NCBI GenBank assembly: GCA_003158295.1
Contig: PMIP01000019.1
Span: forward strand, 133-42,715
Source: Chloroflexota bacterium
GTDB lineage: Bacteria; Chloroflexota; Limnocylindria; Limnocylindrales; CSP1-4
DNA: 42,583 bases
Direction of reading: 5' to 3'
Shown: piece after piece, positions 1 to 11,077 of the stretch
Layout: the number at the start of each line of letters is the position of its first letter
How positions within the stretch are numbered: position 1 is the first letter of the stretch
Translations under genes and position numbers: made by a program
Notes under the pieces: model-generated
What the model was told of the DNA's origin: nothing
The model's input: the letters and a program-made list of their open reading frames with translations, nothing else
Database searches by the model: none

Positions 1-289
1 CTTCTCGGTCAGCGACACGGCCGAGTACGGCGACTATGTCTCCGGACCGCGGATCATCGACGCTCGCGTACGCGCCGAGATGAAGAAGGTCCTGGGCGAG
101 ATCCAGGACGGCAGCTTCGCCGCCCGCTGGATCGCGGAGAACGAGGCCGGCTTGCCCGAGTTCAAGAAGATGCGCGAAGCCGGCCGCGACCACCAGGTCG
201 AACAGGTCGGCGCTAGGCTGCGCAAGGCCATGCCGTTCCTCAATCCCGTGGAAGTCGTCGACGGGCAGCCGCAAGCGGCGGCCGAGTAG
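1..289 (+). CDS. ilvC: Ketol-acid reductoisomerase, C-terminal end (partial)
   Basis: This is the 3' end of a gene that enters from the left edge; the reading frame begins at base 2 and ends at TAG 287-289. The visible product reads FSVSDTAEYGDYVSGPRII and continues through EIQDGSFAARWIAENEAG and MPFLNP. This is the conserved C-terminal knotted helical domain of class I IlvC. The family converts acetolactate or acetohydroxybutyrate to the dihydroxy acid with NADPH and Mg2+, in valine, isoleucine and leucine synthesis. The ORF track shows only an internal ATG at 80; the codons before it are part of the same gene. leuB follows after about 26 bases, so the two are probably co-transcribed. The NADPH-binding domain is outside the window. 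Confidence 0.93.
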   Translation, partial: FSVSDTAEYGDYVSGPRIIDARVRAEMKKVLGEIQDGSFAARWIAENEAGLPEFKKMREAGRDHQVEQVGARLRKAMPFLNPVEVVDGQPQAAAE

Positions 290-315
290 TTCAAGGCGAA
301 CCTCGGAGGGTGGGC

Positions 316-1545
316 ATGAGCGAGAACGTACCCGGCTATGTACCCAGCCGGGGTGTAACCCCGGGAGCGGCTGTGGGTACGCCACTGCCCAGATACCGGC
401 TCGTGGTCGTTCCCGGCGACGGGATCGGCCCCGAGGTGATCGCCGGCGGCCGGCGCGTCCTCGAGGCCGCCGGTCGACTCTTCGGCTTCGGCATCGAGTG
501 GACCGAAGTGCTCGTCGGCGGCGTCGCGATCGACGCGTACGGCGTCGGCGTCCGAGACGAAGACGTCGACGCGTGCGCAGCCGCCGACGCCGTCTATTTC
601 GGCGCTATCGGGGATCCGCGGTTCAGCGACCCCAAGTCGAAAGTTCGGCCCGAACAGGCGCTCCTGAGGCTCCGCAAGGACCTCTGTCTGTACGCGAACC
701 TTCGGCCGGTCAAGGTCCAGCCCATCCTTGCGGCCAGTTCGCCCGTTCGCGAGTCGCTGGTCAGGGACGTGGATCTGCTTATCGTGCGGGAGCTGACCGG
801 TGGCCTGTACTTCGGCAAGCCGTCGGAGACGCGGGTCACGCCTGCCGGGCGCGAGGTCGTCGACACGCTCACCTACACCGAGCATGAGATCCGTCGCGTG
901 GTGAAGCTCGGCTTCGAGCTGGCGCGTAGCCGGCGAAAGAAGCTGACCAGCGTCGACAAGGCCAACGTCCTCGAATCGAGCCGGCTGTGGCGGACGATCG
1001 TCGAGGAGGTCAAGCCCGAGTACCCCGATGTTGAACTGGAGCATCGGCTGGTGGACGCCTGTGCGATGTCGCTCGTCACCCGCCCCGCCCAGTTCGATGT
1101 GATGGTCATGGAGAACCTGTTCGGCGACATCCTCTCCGACGAGGCCAGCGTGCTGGCCGGGTCGCTCGGGATGCTGCCGTCCGCGTCCATCGGCGAGAAG
1201 CGGACCGCCCACGGAGTCCACGGCCTGTACGAGCCGATCCACGGTTCCGCTCCCGACATCGCCGGCCAGGACGTCGCCAATCCGCTGGCGACGATCCTCT
1301 CTGGGGCGATGATGCTGCGCTGGTCGCTGGGCCAGCCGGCCGCGGCCGAGGCGATCGAGAGGGCCGTCGCCGATGCCCTCGCCCAGGGCTATCGAACCCC
1401 CGACCTGGTCGCCGCAACCGGCGAGCAGCCGGGCCAACGGAAGGTCGGCACCCAGGCCATGGCCGACGCGGTCGCGGCGGCCCTCGAGGCCGGTGCGAAC
1501 GCCGGGGCGAAGGCCGGCGCCGCCGCAGCTGGAGCTCAACCATGA
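316..1545 (+). CDS. leuB: 3-isopropylmalate dehydrogenase
   Basis: The product (about 409 residues) has the beta-decarboxylating dehydrogenase pattern: VVPGDGIGPEV near the N-terminus, LLRLRKDLCLYANLRP, VRELTGGLYFG, the VDKANVLESSRLWR segment and NLFGDILSDEAS, then the PIHGSAPDIAGQDVANP cofactor loop. It oxidises 3-isopropylmalate in leucine synthesis; beside cimA it may also handle the methylmalate intermediate of the citramalate route. The track starts at GTG 310, but GGAGG at 305-309 abuts that codon and is better spaced for ATG 316. Before the conserved core lies an unusual extension of about 25 residues, and the C-terminus is Ala/Gly-rich. The stop TGA overlaps the cimA ATG (ATGA), so translation is probably coupled. 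Confidence 0.95.
   Translation: MSENVPGYVPSRGVTPGAAVGTPLPRYRLVVVPGDGIGPEVIAGGRRVLEAAGRLFGFGIEWTEVLVGGVAIDAYGVGVRDEDVDACAAADAVYFGAIGDPRFSDPKSKVRPEQALLRLRKDLCLYANLRPVKVQPILAASSPVRESLVRDVDLLIVRELTGGLYFGKPSETRVTPAGREVVDTLTYTEHEIRRVVKLGFELARSRRKKLTSVDKANVLESSRLWRTIVEEVKPEYPDVELEHRLVDACAMSLVTRPAQFDVMVMENLFGDILSDEASVLAGSLGMLPSASIGEKRTAHGVHGLYEPIHGSAPDIAGQDVANPLATILSGAMMLRWSLGQPAAAEAIERAVADALAQGYRTPDLVAATGEQPGQRKVGTQAMADAVAAALEAGANAGAKAGAAAAGAQP
331..352 (+). repeat. Inverted repeat in the leuB 5' coding region
   Basis: CCCGGCT and AGCCGGG form a perfect 7-bp inverted repeat around an 8-base loop, 15 bases after the chosen leuB start. It lies in the non-conserved N-terminal extension. It could fold over the early message and affect initiation, or indicate that the true start is further downstream. 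Confidence 0.5.
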
Positions 1546-3212
1546 GCGAGCGAGTCATCCTCTACGACACGACGCTGCGCGACGGCACGCAGCGCGAAGG
1601 ACTGGTCCTTTCGCTCGCCGACAAGATCAAGATCGCCCGCCGCCTGGACGAATTCGGGCTGACCTACGTCGAGGGCGGGTGGCCCGGTTCGAACCCCAAG
1701 GACGCCGACTTCTTCGCGGCCGCCAGGTCGATCCCCTGGAAGAACGCGAAGCTGGTCGCCTTCGGCTCGACTCGCCATCGCAACAACCGCGCCGAAACCG
1801 ACCCCAATCTGGTGGCGATCGTGGGCGCCGAAACGCCGGCCGTGTGCATCTTCGGCAAGAGCTGGTTGCTCCACGTGCGCGAGGTCCTGGGCGCCACGCC
1901 CGATGAGAACCTGGCCATGGTGGCCGATTCGGTCGCCTATCCGGTCGCTGCCGGACGCGAAACGATCTACGACGCCGAGCACTACTTCGACGGCTACAAA
2001 GACGATCCGGCCTACGCTCTGGCCACTCTGCGGGCCGCCCGCGGCGCGGGCGCACGGACTCTCGTCCTGTGCGAGACCAACGGCGGGGCGCTTCCCGACG
2101 AAGTCACTGCGATCGTCCGCGCCACGATGGACGCGCTCGCCGCCGACGGCGGCCCCGAGGTGGTGTGGGGGATTCATTGCCACAACGACTCGGAGCTGGC
2201 GGTGGCCAACTCCCTGGCCGCGGTCAACGCGGGATGCCGCCACGTCCAGGGCACGATCAACGGCTACGGCGAGCGTTGTGGCAACGCCAACCTCGTGAGC
2301 ATCATGGCCGATCTGGAGCTCAAGACAAAGTACGAGCCTGTGCCTTCCGGGCGTCTTCGCGATCTCACGGACCTGGCGCGCTACGTGGCGGAGATCGTGA
2401 ACATCACCCCGGACGACCACCAGCCCTACGTCGGACGGTCCGCGTTCGCCCACAAGGGCGGCGTTCACGGCGCCGCCACGGCCCGCGCCAGCGGCGCCTA
2501 CCAGCACGTGGATCCGGGGGTGGTCGGAAACGTCATGCGCCTGGTCGTGAGCGAGCTGGGCGGCAAGGCCAACACCCAGTTGCGGGCGGAGCAGCTCGGT
2601 CAGCAGCTGGACGGGGTCGATTCCAAGGCGCTCAGCCAGATCATCAAGCAGCTGGAGGCGGATGGGCTCGCGTTCGAAGGCGCGGAAGCCTCCTTCGAGC
2701 TGCTCGTGAAGCGCCACAAGGCCGGCTATCTGCGACCCTTCGAGCTGTGCGACTTCACCGTTCTGGTGGAGCAGCGGGGCGGCGCCGAGCTCCTGGCGGA
2801 GGCCACGGTCAAGGTGGAGGTCGCCGGCGAGGTCCTGCATACCGCGGCGGACGGCAATGGCCCGGTCAACGCCCTGGACTCTGCGCTGCGCAAAGCCCTT
2901 GGCGCGTTCTACCCTCAGCTGGACGCGGTCCACTTGGTCGACTACAAGGTTCGCATCCTCGACAGCGAGGAGGCCACGGGCGCCCAGACGCGCGTCATCA
3001 TCGACTCGTCGAACGGAGCCCTGGAGTGGTCGACGATGGGTAGCGGTACCAACATAATCGCCGCCTCTTGCCAGGCCTTGTGCGACTCGCTCGAGTACGC
3101 GATCTGGAAATCGGGCGCGAAGGTGCGGCGACGCGACGAGCGCCACTTCACGACCGTGGCCCAGCCCGGCAACGGAGCGGCCTCGGCCTCCCGTACCAGG
3201 CGCTCCGAATAG
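1542..3212 (+). CDS. cimA: (R)-citramalate synthase
   Basis: This 556-residue protein belongs to the DRE-TIM metallolyase (LeuA/CimA) family. Visible marks are YDTTLRDGTQREG near the N-terminus, the metal-site segment WGIHCHNDSELAVAN, GTINGYGERCGNANL and AFAHKGGVHGAA, followed by a LeuA-type dimer/allosteric domain (TVKVEVAGEVLHTAADGNGPVNALD). The EGGWPGSNPKD segment is the form seen in citramalate synthases rather than isopropylmalate synthases. CimA condenses pyruvate with acetyl-CoA, giving a threonine-independent route to 2-ketobutyrate and isoleucine. Its position with ilvC and leuB, and the 4-base overlap with leuB, support that role. The allosteric domain suggests feedback control by a branched-chain product. 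A 2-isopropylmalate synthase is the main alternative and is less likely. Confidence 0.9.
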   Translation: MSERVILYDTTLRDGTQREGLVLSLADKIKIARRLDEFGLTYVEGGWPGSNPKDADFFAAARSIPWKNAKLVAFGSTRHRNNRAETDPNLVAIVGAETPAVCIFGKSWLLHVREVLGATPDENLAMVADSVAYPVAAGRETIYDAEHYFDGYKDDPAYALATLRAARGAGARTLVLCETNGGALPDEVTAIVRATMDALAADGGPEVVWGIHCHNDSELAVANSLAAVNAGCRHVQGTINGYGERCGNANLVSIMADLELKTKYEPVPSGRLRDLTDLARYVAEIVNITPDDHQPYVGRSAFAHKGGVHGAATARASGAYQHVDPGVVGNVMRLVVSELGGKANTQLRAEQLGQQLDGVDSKALSQIIKQLEADGLAFEGAEASFELLVKRHKAGYLRPFELCDFTVLVEQRGGAELLAEATVKVEVAGEVLHTAADGNGPVNALDSALRKALGAFYPQLDAVHLVDYKVRILDSEEATGAQTRVIIDSSNGALEWSTMGSGTNIIAASCQALCDSLEYAIWKSGAKVRRRDERHFTTVAQPGNGAASASRTRRSE

Positions 3213-3226
3213 CCCGCGGAGGTCAG

Positions 3227-4135
3227 ATGGCAGCGCCCACATCCGGCGGTTCCTCCGGCATCGGGGCAAGCGGTCCCGGCGATGCCGTCTCGCCTCGCGT
3301 CGCCTTCCAGGGCGAGCCCGGAGCCTTCAGCGAAGAGGGGGTCCTGTCCGCCTTCGTGGCGCCCGAGGCGGTGGCTCTGCCGACATGGCGAGCGGTCTTC
3401 GAGGCGATCCAGGACGGGAGGGTGGAGGCCGGCGTCGTACCCATCGAGAGGTCGTCGGGAGGCAGCGTCCGAGAGGTCTACGACCTTCTCTTCAAGTTCG
3501 ACGAAGTGCGGATCGTGGCCGAGGTCTCGGTTCCCGTAAACCTCGCGCTGCTGGCGCTTCCCGGCCAGACCCTGGAGCAGATAGAGCGTGTCTACAGCAT
3601 CGCTCAGGCACTGGACCAGGCGGACGAATTCTTGAGGTCGCGGCCGTGGTCCGTGCTGACCAGCTACAACACGGCGGGCGCGGCCAAGTCCATCGCCGAC
3701 AAGCAAGAGCTCGGCGCGGCGGCGATTGCTTCGGCCCGGGTCGCTCCACTGTACGGCCTGGAGGTCCTCGCCGCCGACATCCAGACTGGTACCGCCAACC
3801 GGACCCGCTTCGCCGTCCTCGCTCGCGAGCAGCTCCCACCAACGTGGTTCACTCCGGCAACCCAGGCCGGCCCGTTGAAGACGACCCTGGTGTGGGCCGT
3901 TCGCAACGTCCCCGGCAGCCTGTATCGCTGCCTGGGCTGCTTCGCCGGGCGGAACATCAATCTCTCGCGCCTTGAATCGCGGCCGAGCCGGGGCGTTCGC
4001 TGGGAGTACGTCTTCTGGGCCGACATGGACTCCGATCCGGCTGCTCCCGACTGCGCCGCCGCCCTGGCGGCCCTCCTGGCCGAGGCGGTAATGGTCAGGG
4101 TCGCAGGGGTATATCACCGGGCTGCAGAGGACTAG
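3227..4135 (+). CDS. pheA: Prephenate dehydratase with ACT domain
   Basis: The start chosen is ATG 3227 (GGAGG just upstream at 3218-3222, 14 bases after cimA); the track's start at 3068 lies inside cimA. The 302-residue product has a periplasmic-binding-fold dehydratase domain at about 24-200, with VAFQGEPGAFSEE, VPIERSSGGSV, SYNTAGAAKSIA and TANRTRF. The Thr-Arg-Phe motif carries the catalytic threonine of the family. An ACT domain follows at about 215-295 (VPGSLYRCLGCFAGRNINLSRLESRP), which usually senses phenylalanine. There is no chorismate mutase part. It converts prephenate to phenylpyruvate. The usual ENS of the PIENS motif reads ERS here, so the enzyme is somewhat divergent. It probably belongs to the same operon as the branched-chain genes. 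Confidence 0.88.
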   Translation: MAAPTSGGSSGIGASGPGDAVSPRVAFQGEPGAFSEEGVLSAFVAPEAVALPTWRAVFEAIQDGRVEAGVVPIERSSGGSVREVYDLLFKFDEVRIVAEVSVPVNLALLALPGQTLEQIERVYSIAQALDQADEFLRSRPWSVLTSYNTAGAAKSIADKQELGAAAIASARVAPLYGLEVLAADIQTGTANRTRFAVLAREQLPPTWFTPATQAGPLKTTLVWAVRNVPGSLYRCLGCFAGRNINLSRLESRPSRGVRWEYVFWADMDSDPAAPDCAAALAALLAEAVMVRVAGVYHRAAED

Positions 4136-4253
4136 TCGCCGCGCGGGGGGTGGGTGCGGTCGGGCTGACCTTCGAGCGGAGCCCGATAGCCCACTCGTCC
4201 GGCGTACTTGCTGCCGCCTCAACCAGTCGCTTGGATGCTGCGCGGCAGCACCA

Positions 4254-4303
4254 GCTCAGGTGCCGGCCTGCAACGGCTTTGTGCTCAGGTGCCCGTTTCG
4301 GGC
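4254..4303 (+). promoter_or_regulatory. Structured leader segment with 11-bp direct repeat and hairpin
   Basis: The 395-base gap 4136-4530 before the secreted-protein cluster contains GCTCAGGTGCC twice (4254-4264 and 4283-4293, 29 bases apart). The second copy runs into a small hairpin (GCCCG-TTT-CGGGC, 4291-4303). Just upstream is GCTGC-GCG-GCAGC. Together with the hairpin at 4399-4420 this looks like a structured 5' untranslated region. It did not match any riboswitch class I could recognise. Confidence 0.35.
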
Positions 4304-4339
4304 GACCAAAGTACCAAGAACGCCAATCAGGAGGTCCCG

Positions 4340-4534
4340 TTGTCGTCTACGGAAACCGGGCGTTTGATGTACTCACCGCGACGGGGGAGTCTTCGAGACG
4401 CGGTGCCTCCTGGCACCGCGGCAAGGAACTCGCTGCCCTGGCGCCCGGAGTTGCCGGCCCGGCACACAGGGAGATCGATCTGCCGGCGAAACGGACTCAT
4501 CGGACAGCTTCTATACGAAGGAGAGAGACAATGA
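4340..4534 (+). CDS. Possible translationally coupled leader ORF (64 aa)
   Basis: A strong AGGAGG (4329-4334) precedes TTG 4340 by five bases. The frame stays open to TGA 4532-4534, which overlaps the ATG of the next gene as ATGA. The predicted peptide (LSSTETGRLMYSPRRGS..., ending LLYEGERQ) is basic and has no domain I recognise. The good ribosome site and exact coupling overlap argue for real translation. The TTG start, lack of similarity and the hairpin inside it leave open that this is only a leader RNA with a chance ORF. If translated, it would couple ribosome passage through the 4399-4420 hairpin to expression of the secreted protein. Confidence 0.3.
   Translation: MSSTETGRLMYSPRRGSLRDAVPPGTAARNSLPWRPELPARHTGRSICRRNGLIGQLLYEGERQ
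4399..4420 (+). promoter_or_regulatory. Strong hairpin in leader of secreted-protein cluster
   Basis: CGCGGTGCC and GGCACCGCG pair perfectly over 9 bp around a TCCT loop. No T-run follows, so it is not a standard intrinsic terminator. An attenuator, RNA-stability element or protein-binding site is possible. Confidence 0.5.
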
Positions 4535-5004
4535 AGAGGCGGAAGGTAATTCCCGCGGCAATCGCCCTCGTGGCGGTCATCGCGGTCAGCGGCATCGCTT
4601 ATGCGTACTGGACAAGCAACGGCTCGGGTTCCGGAACCGGCAGCACCACCGCCGGCGCGGCCAACATCCTGACCGCCACTTCGCCCGCGCTCGATCCGAT
4701 GTACCCCGGTGACGTAGCCCAGACCGTCGTCATCACCGTCAGCAACACCTCGGCTACTCAAGCGGCCTACGCCACGCAGGTGGTCGTCGCCGTCACGACC
4801 GGCAACCCCGGCTGCAGCGCCAGCGATTTCACCTTGACCGGCGGTACGGTGGCTGTCGGCAAGGACATCGCAGCAGGGGGCAGTCTTGTCCTCAGCACAG
4901 CAAATGGGTTTGTCCCTCCTACGATCAAGTTCTTCGACGATCCGAACAAGAACCAGAACGTTTGCCAGAGCGCGACGGTCACCCTCACCTACACGATCTC
5001 GTAA
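4531..5004 (+). CDS. Secreted protein with SipW/TasA-like AYWT signal peptide
   Basis: The start is ATG 4531 (GAAGGAGAGAGACA upstream); the longer track ORF from 4150 is not supported. The 157-residue product begins MKRRKVIPAAIALVAVIAVSGIAYAYWTSNGSG: a basic end, a hydrophobic core and an AYA-YWT boundary resembling SipW-dependent signal peptides of TasA/camelysin-type proteins. After a Gly/Ser linker comes one beta-rich domain (about 45-157) with two cysteines in NPGCSASDF and NQNVCQSA, likely a disulfide. The same domain, with the same cysteine spacing style, forms the C-terminal half of the next gene. No sortase motif, lipobox or membrane anchor follows, so the protein is probably released or assembled on the surface. 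Function unknown. Confidence 0.8.
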   Translation: MKRRKVIPAAIALVAVIAVSGIAYAYWTSNGSGSGTGSTTAGAANILTATSPALDPMYPGDVAQTVVITVSNTSATQAAYATQVVVAVTTGNPGCSASDFTLTGGTVAVGKDIAAGGSLVLSTANGFVPPTIKFFDDPNKNQNVCQSATVTLTYTIS

Positions 5005-5101
5005 CGACACCGCGTAGAGGGGCGGCCTAGAACCGGGCCGCCCCTGCTTCCCCATCCCTCACAGACAGTCGGTCGGGGGAGCATCGAGAGGACTTGGTCA
5101 G

Positions 5102-8121
<3,020 letters not shown>

Positions 8122-8288
8122 CCACAGTCTCGTGGCGCGGCCAGCAAAGGCAGGCTTAGCAACCGCGCCCCTGACCATGATCGCCGCCTGGGGGCCGACC
8201 AGGGCGAGCCGGAACTGTCGGCCTTCTCAACGCTCCATGTTTCGGCCGTGCGGGCCCGCCAGACCGGGCGACCGTCGGGCGTGGCAAG

Positions 8289-9971
8289 ATGAGGCATCAG
8301 TTATCTATCCCGCGGGTGCGGTACCAGAACGAGATGACGGTGAGCGTGACTCTCTCGGGTGAAGTGGAGTCGATTCGTCGGCAAGCGGCAGAGATCGCCG
8401 CGGGACTCTCGAAGACCGCTCGCCGTTCGGCGACGATCGCCCAGGAGCGAGCCGTCCTGCGCATGCTCGGCGTCGACGGGCTGGATCTGGAGGGCCGGCC
8501 CCTCGCGGCCTCCCTGGCCGAGCGCTACTGCGGCGCCGATCCCGCCCGGCTTGCTCAGGGAGTGATCCTGCCCTTCGTCGTGGCCATGCTCGAGTACGAC
8601 CTGCCGGCCCGCGAGCTGGCCCTCGAGGGCGTGCGGGGCGCCGTGGACCTGTGTCTGGAGGCCGAATTGCTCGATCGGCCCGACCGGCTGGCGGGCGCGG
8701 AAGTGCTGGCCTCGCAACTGCTCGGCTCGGCCTTCCACCGGTTCGATGCCAACCGCACGGCCGCTCGGGAGATGCGCGAGGTTCTGGGCGTCTCCGACGA
8801 GCCCTGGCTGGCGGTCGCCCTCCGTGCCTCCGAGGTGGAATCGGCGGCCGGCGAGATCGGAGCCGTCGTGAGCGGGGGCGCCGACGTCGTCCAGATCCGT
8901 GTCCCGGCGAGCTGGGAATTTGCCGAAGCTCGGCGCCAGGTCGGCCTGGATACCCCGGACGCCTACGAGGTGACGAGACGCGGGTCGCGGCCCGGTGGTC
9001 GCCGCTGGCGCGCCCGGGCGGAGCGTCCGGCTCGGCCGGCGCGATCTGGCTCGGACCCGGTGCCCGCGGGAAGCCAGCGCGGCCTGACGTCGCTGCGCAC
9101 GGCGGCCGACGAGGCGGCGGCGGAGCGTGGCCGCTATGCGAGCTTGATGACGGTCACCTCCGCTTTCGCAGCGCCGGAGCAGGCGGTGGTGGCGGCCTTC
9201 GAGCGGATAGACCTGGTCGAAGCGGACCCGATCCGTGAGATCGTCGAGGACAACGTGGATCCGGAGCGGGCGCTCGCCGACCACGCATTTGCCCACCGAT
9301 TACAGGCCCGGGCGGGCTGCCGCGTCGTCATGGGACCCGGGCCGCTGGCCCTTGGGGCGGACGTCGCCAGCGGTCTTCCCTCCGATGCGGCGACGCGGGC
9401 GGGCCGCAGCCTGGCCCTGCAGGCGCTTGGCGTGGAACTGGCCCTCGTGGACGGGCTGCCGGCCGAACGCCTGCTGATCGGCGCCCTGCCGCGCTGGGTC
9501 GCCGACGAGGGAGATGCGCGCGCCATTCTCGTTCAGGCCTGGCTTCGGCATCTGGTCTTCTCTGGACACAGCCTCGTTGTCACGGAGTCAGACGCGGAGC
9601 CACAGGCCCATACGGCCGTTGCAGTGCTGATGACGGCCATGGCGGGCGCCGCGGCGTCACTGGTCGTGAGGCACGTCGGCCCGAGTGGAGTCCCCGCCGC
9701 GTCCCGCGACCTGCGCACCGCAGCCTCGGCTGCGGCGGCGCTGAGGGCTTCGCTCGGCGACGGAGCGCTCCGCGGAGACGCTGCGGACCTGGCTGCGCGG
9801 ACAGTTCGCGCCGCCGGGGCCACGCTGGAGCGGCTGGCGGCAGAGGGGTGGTCCAGCTTGCTCGGCCCGGGCGGCGGCCGTTCGGAGGCGGAGCGCCTGG
9901 GACGTGCGGCCGTGGTCGAGCGAGCCACCGGTCCAAAGTCGGGAGCGCATCTGCTGGCAAGCCTGGTCTAG
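8289..9971 (+). CDS. Lysine 5,6-aminomutase alpha-subunit-like protein
   Basis: The 560-residue product resembles the TIM-barrel alpha subunit (KamD family) of adenosylcobalamin- and PLP-dependent D-lysine/beta-lysine 5,6-aminomutase. Supporting segments are QERAVLRMLGVDGLD near the N-terminus, GADVVQIRVPASWEF, PVPAGSQRGLTSLR and the long block from ERGRYASLMTVTSAFAAPEQ through LVFSGHSLVVTESD. The assignment is family-level recognition by eye, not a search result. The beta subunit, which carries the cobalamin-binding Rossmann domain and the PLP lysine in known enzymes, is not in the window, so activity on its own is doubtful. ATG 8289 is the track start; ATG 8334 (MTVSVTL) is equally possible. 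The Arg-rich stretch near residues 230-260 is poorly conserved. Confidence 0.55.
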   Translation: MRHQLSIPRVRYQNEMTVSVTLSGEVESIRRQAAEIAAGLSKTARRSATIAQERAVLRMLGVDGLDLEGRPLAASLAERYCGADPARLAQGVILPFVVAMLEYDLPARELALEGVRGAVDLCLEAELLDRPDRLAGAEVLASQLLGSAFHRFDANRTAAREMREVLGVSDEPWLAVALRASEVESAAGEIGAVVSGGADVVQIRVPASWEFAEARRQVGLDTPDAYEVTRRGSRPGGRRWRARAERPARPARSGSDPVPAGSQRGLTSLRTAADEAAAERGRYASLMTVTSAFAAPEQAVVAAFERIDLVEADPIREIVEDNVDPERALADHAFAHRLQARAGCRVVMGPGPLALGADVASGLPSDAATRAGRSLALQALGVELALVDGLPAERLLIGALPRWVADEGDARAILVQAWLRHLVFSGHSLVVTESDAEPQAHTAVAVLMTAMAGAAASLVVRHVGPSGVPAASRDLRTAASAAAALRASLGDGALRGDAADLAARTVRAAGATLERLAAEGWSSLLGPGGGRSEAERLGRAAVVERATGPKSGAHLLASLV

Positions 9972-9997
9972 GGGAGTCCGGGGCGGGCTGCCGGTGC

Positions 9998-10003
9998 TAG
10001 CAT
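9998..10003 (+). promoter_or_regulatory. Putative -10 box (TAGCAT)
   Basis: TAGCAT lies 24 bases before the GT87-type gene. The same hexamer occurs just upstream of the ATPase gene at 13471. No clear -35 is seen. Confidence 0.35.
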
Positions 10004-10027
10004 GCCGGCGGGGCAGGCGGGAGCAGC

Positions 10028-10996
10028 ATGGCGAGGAGAACCTCTCTGGACGGATCCGGCGGGCGGACAATCGCGCTCTGGGGACGGCGCGTACCTGTTC
10101 TTGTCCCGGCGGGCATCGTGGCCCTTGCCGTCGCCTGGCTTGGAATCGTCTACTTCGCCGAGCCGTGGGGGACTTCCCTTCTGCCCTCCGGCATGGACGC
10201 CCGCTGCTACTGGGCGCCCGATCTCGCCAATCCGTATCTCCACTCCAACTGGACCGATCAGATCGCCTATCCATACTCGCCCGCCTTCCTGCAGATCCTG
10301 CAGCCGATCCGCTTGCTGCCGTGGCCGGTCTTCATGGCGATCTGGGCGGCGCTCCTCATGGCGGCGATGGTCTACCTCACCGGCCCGAGGCTCATCTTCC
10401 TGGGCCTGGCCTTCTTCGGCCTGATAGAGATCTGGGGCGGCAACATCGAGATGCTGGTGGCCCTGGCCATCGTTCTTGGCTTCCGCTGGCCGGCGACCTG
10501 GTCGTTCGTGCTTCTGACCAAGATCACGCCGGGGATCGGGCTGCTGTGGTTCGCGGTCCGCCGTGAATGGCGCTCTCTGGCGATCGCACTAGGCGCGACG
10601 GCGGCCGTCGTTGCCGTCTCGGCCGCCATCCAACCCGCTGCTTGGGGCCGCTGGGTCGAAGTTCTTCAGGCAAACGCGGGCAAGAACGGAACTTGGGCGG
10701 CGGTCCCGATTCCGTTCGTGATCCGTCTTCCTTTCGCGCTCGTGCTCGTTGTCTGGGGCGCCCGAACCAACCACCGCTGGACCGTCCCCGTGTCGTCTAT
10801 GCTGGCCCTCCCCGCCCTCTGGTACGGCGGCCTCTCCATCATGATCGCCACTCTCCCGCTGCTGGGGGCGCGGTCGTGGGGAGACCTGAGTCGGGTCGCC
10901 GATCAGGCCCGCACCGACCTGGAGGCCTCAGTCATCGGCGCTCGCCTCCCATGGCGTCGCCGTCGGACCGCCGAACCGATCGCACACCCCGATTGA
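10028..10996 (+). CDS. GT87-type (DUF2029) polytopic membrane protein
   Basis: This 322-residue protein has about eight hydrophobic segments, starting with VPVLVPAGIVALAVAWLGIVYF. A luminal-type loop (DARCYWAPDLANPY...AYPYSPAFLQIL) lies between the first two, as in polyprenyl-phosphate-dependent mannosyltransferases of family GT87. The LLTKITPGIGLLWFAVRREWR segment is the characteristic conserved K-x-x-P loop and basic turn of that family. Such enzymes transfer sugars from lipid-linked donors to lipids, glycans or proteins on the outer face of the membrane. The protein is shorter than typical members (about 400 residues), so it may be a reduced version. GGCGGGAGCAGC precedes the ATG. It is probably transcribed separately from upp. 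Substrate unknown. Confidence 0.65.
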   Translation: MARRTSLDGSGGRTIALWGRRVPVLVPAGIVALAVAWLGIVYFAEPWGTSLLPSGMDARCYWAPDLANPYLHSNWTDQIAYPYSPAFLQILQPIRLLPWPVFMAIWAALLMAAMVYLTGPRLIFLGLAFFGLIEIWGGNIEMLVALAIVLGFRWPATWSFVLLTKITPGIGLLWFAVRREWRSLAIALGATAAVVAVSAAIQPAAWGRWVEVLQANAGKNGTWAAVPIPFVIRLPFALVLVVWGARTNHRWTVPVSSMLALPALWYGGLSIMIATLPLLGARSWGDLSRVADQARTDLEASVIGARLPWRRRRTAEPIAHPD

Positions 10997-11029
10997 AGCC
11001 CTGCCCGCGCGTCGAGGTCTCTCACCTCG

Positions 11030-11035
11030 TACGAT
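11030..11035 (+). promoter_or_regulatory. Putative -10 box (TACGAT) upstream of upp
   Basis: TACGAT sits 42 bases before the upp GTG start, in the short gap after the GT87-type gene, with a GGAGGA ribosome site at 11065-11070. The same hexamer precedes the gene at 21039. Confidence 0.35.
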
Positions 11036-11077
11036 GGGGCCTAACAGCCAGGAACCCGCGCCACGGAGGAGAAACCA

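Noticed and set aside
34-1539. 501-codon minus-strand ORF opposite leuB
   Set aside because: It mirrors the codon pattern of leuB, has no recognisable domain, and the plus strand encodes a clear enzyme.
1536-3269. 577-codon minus-strand ORF opposite cimA
   Set aside because: Shadow of a high-GC coding strand; Arg/Val/His-rich with no family features.
4136-4530. Known riboswitch class (cyclic di-GMP, cyclic di-AMP, cobalamin) in the leader
   Set aside because: The conserved cores of these classes were looked for by eye and not found; left as an unclassified structured leader.
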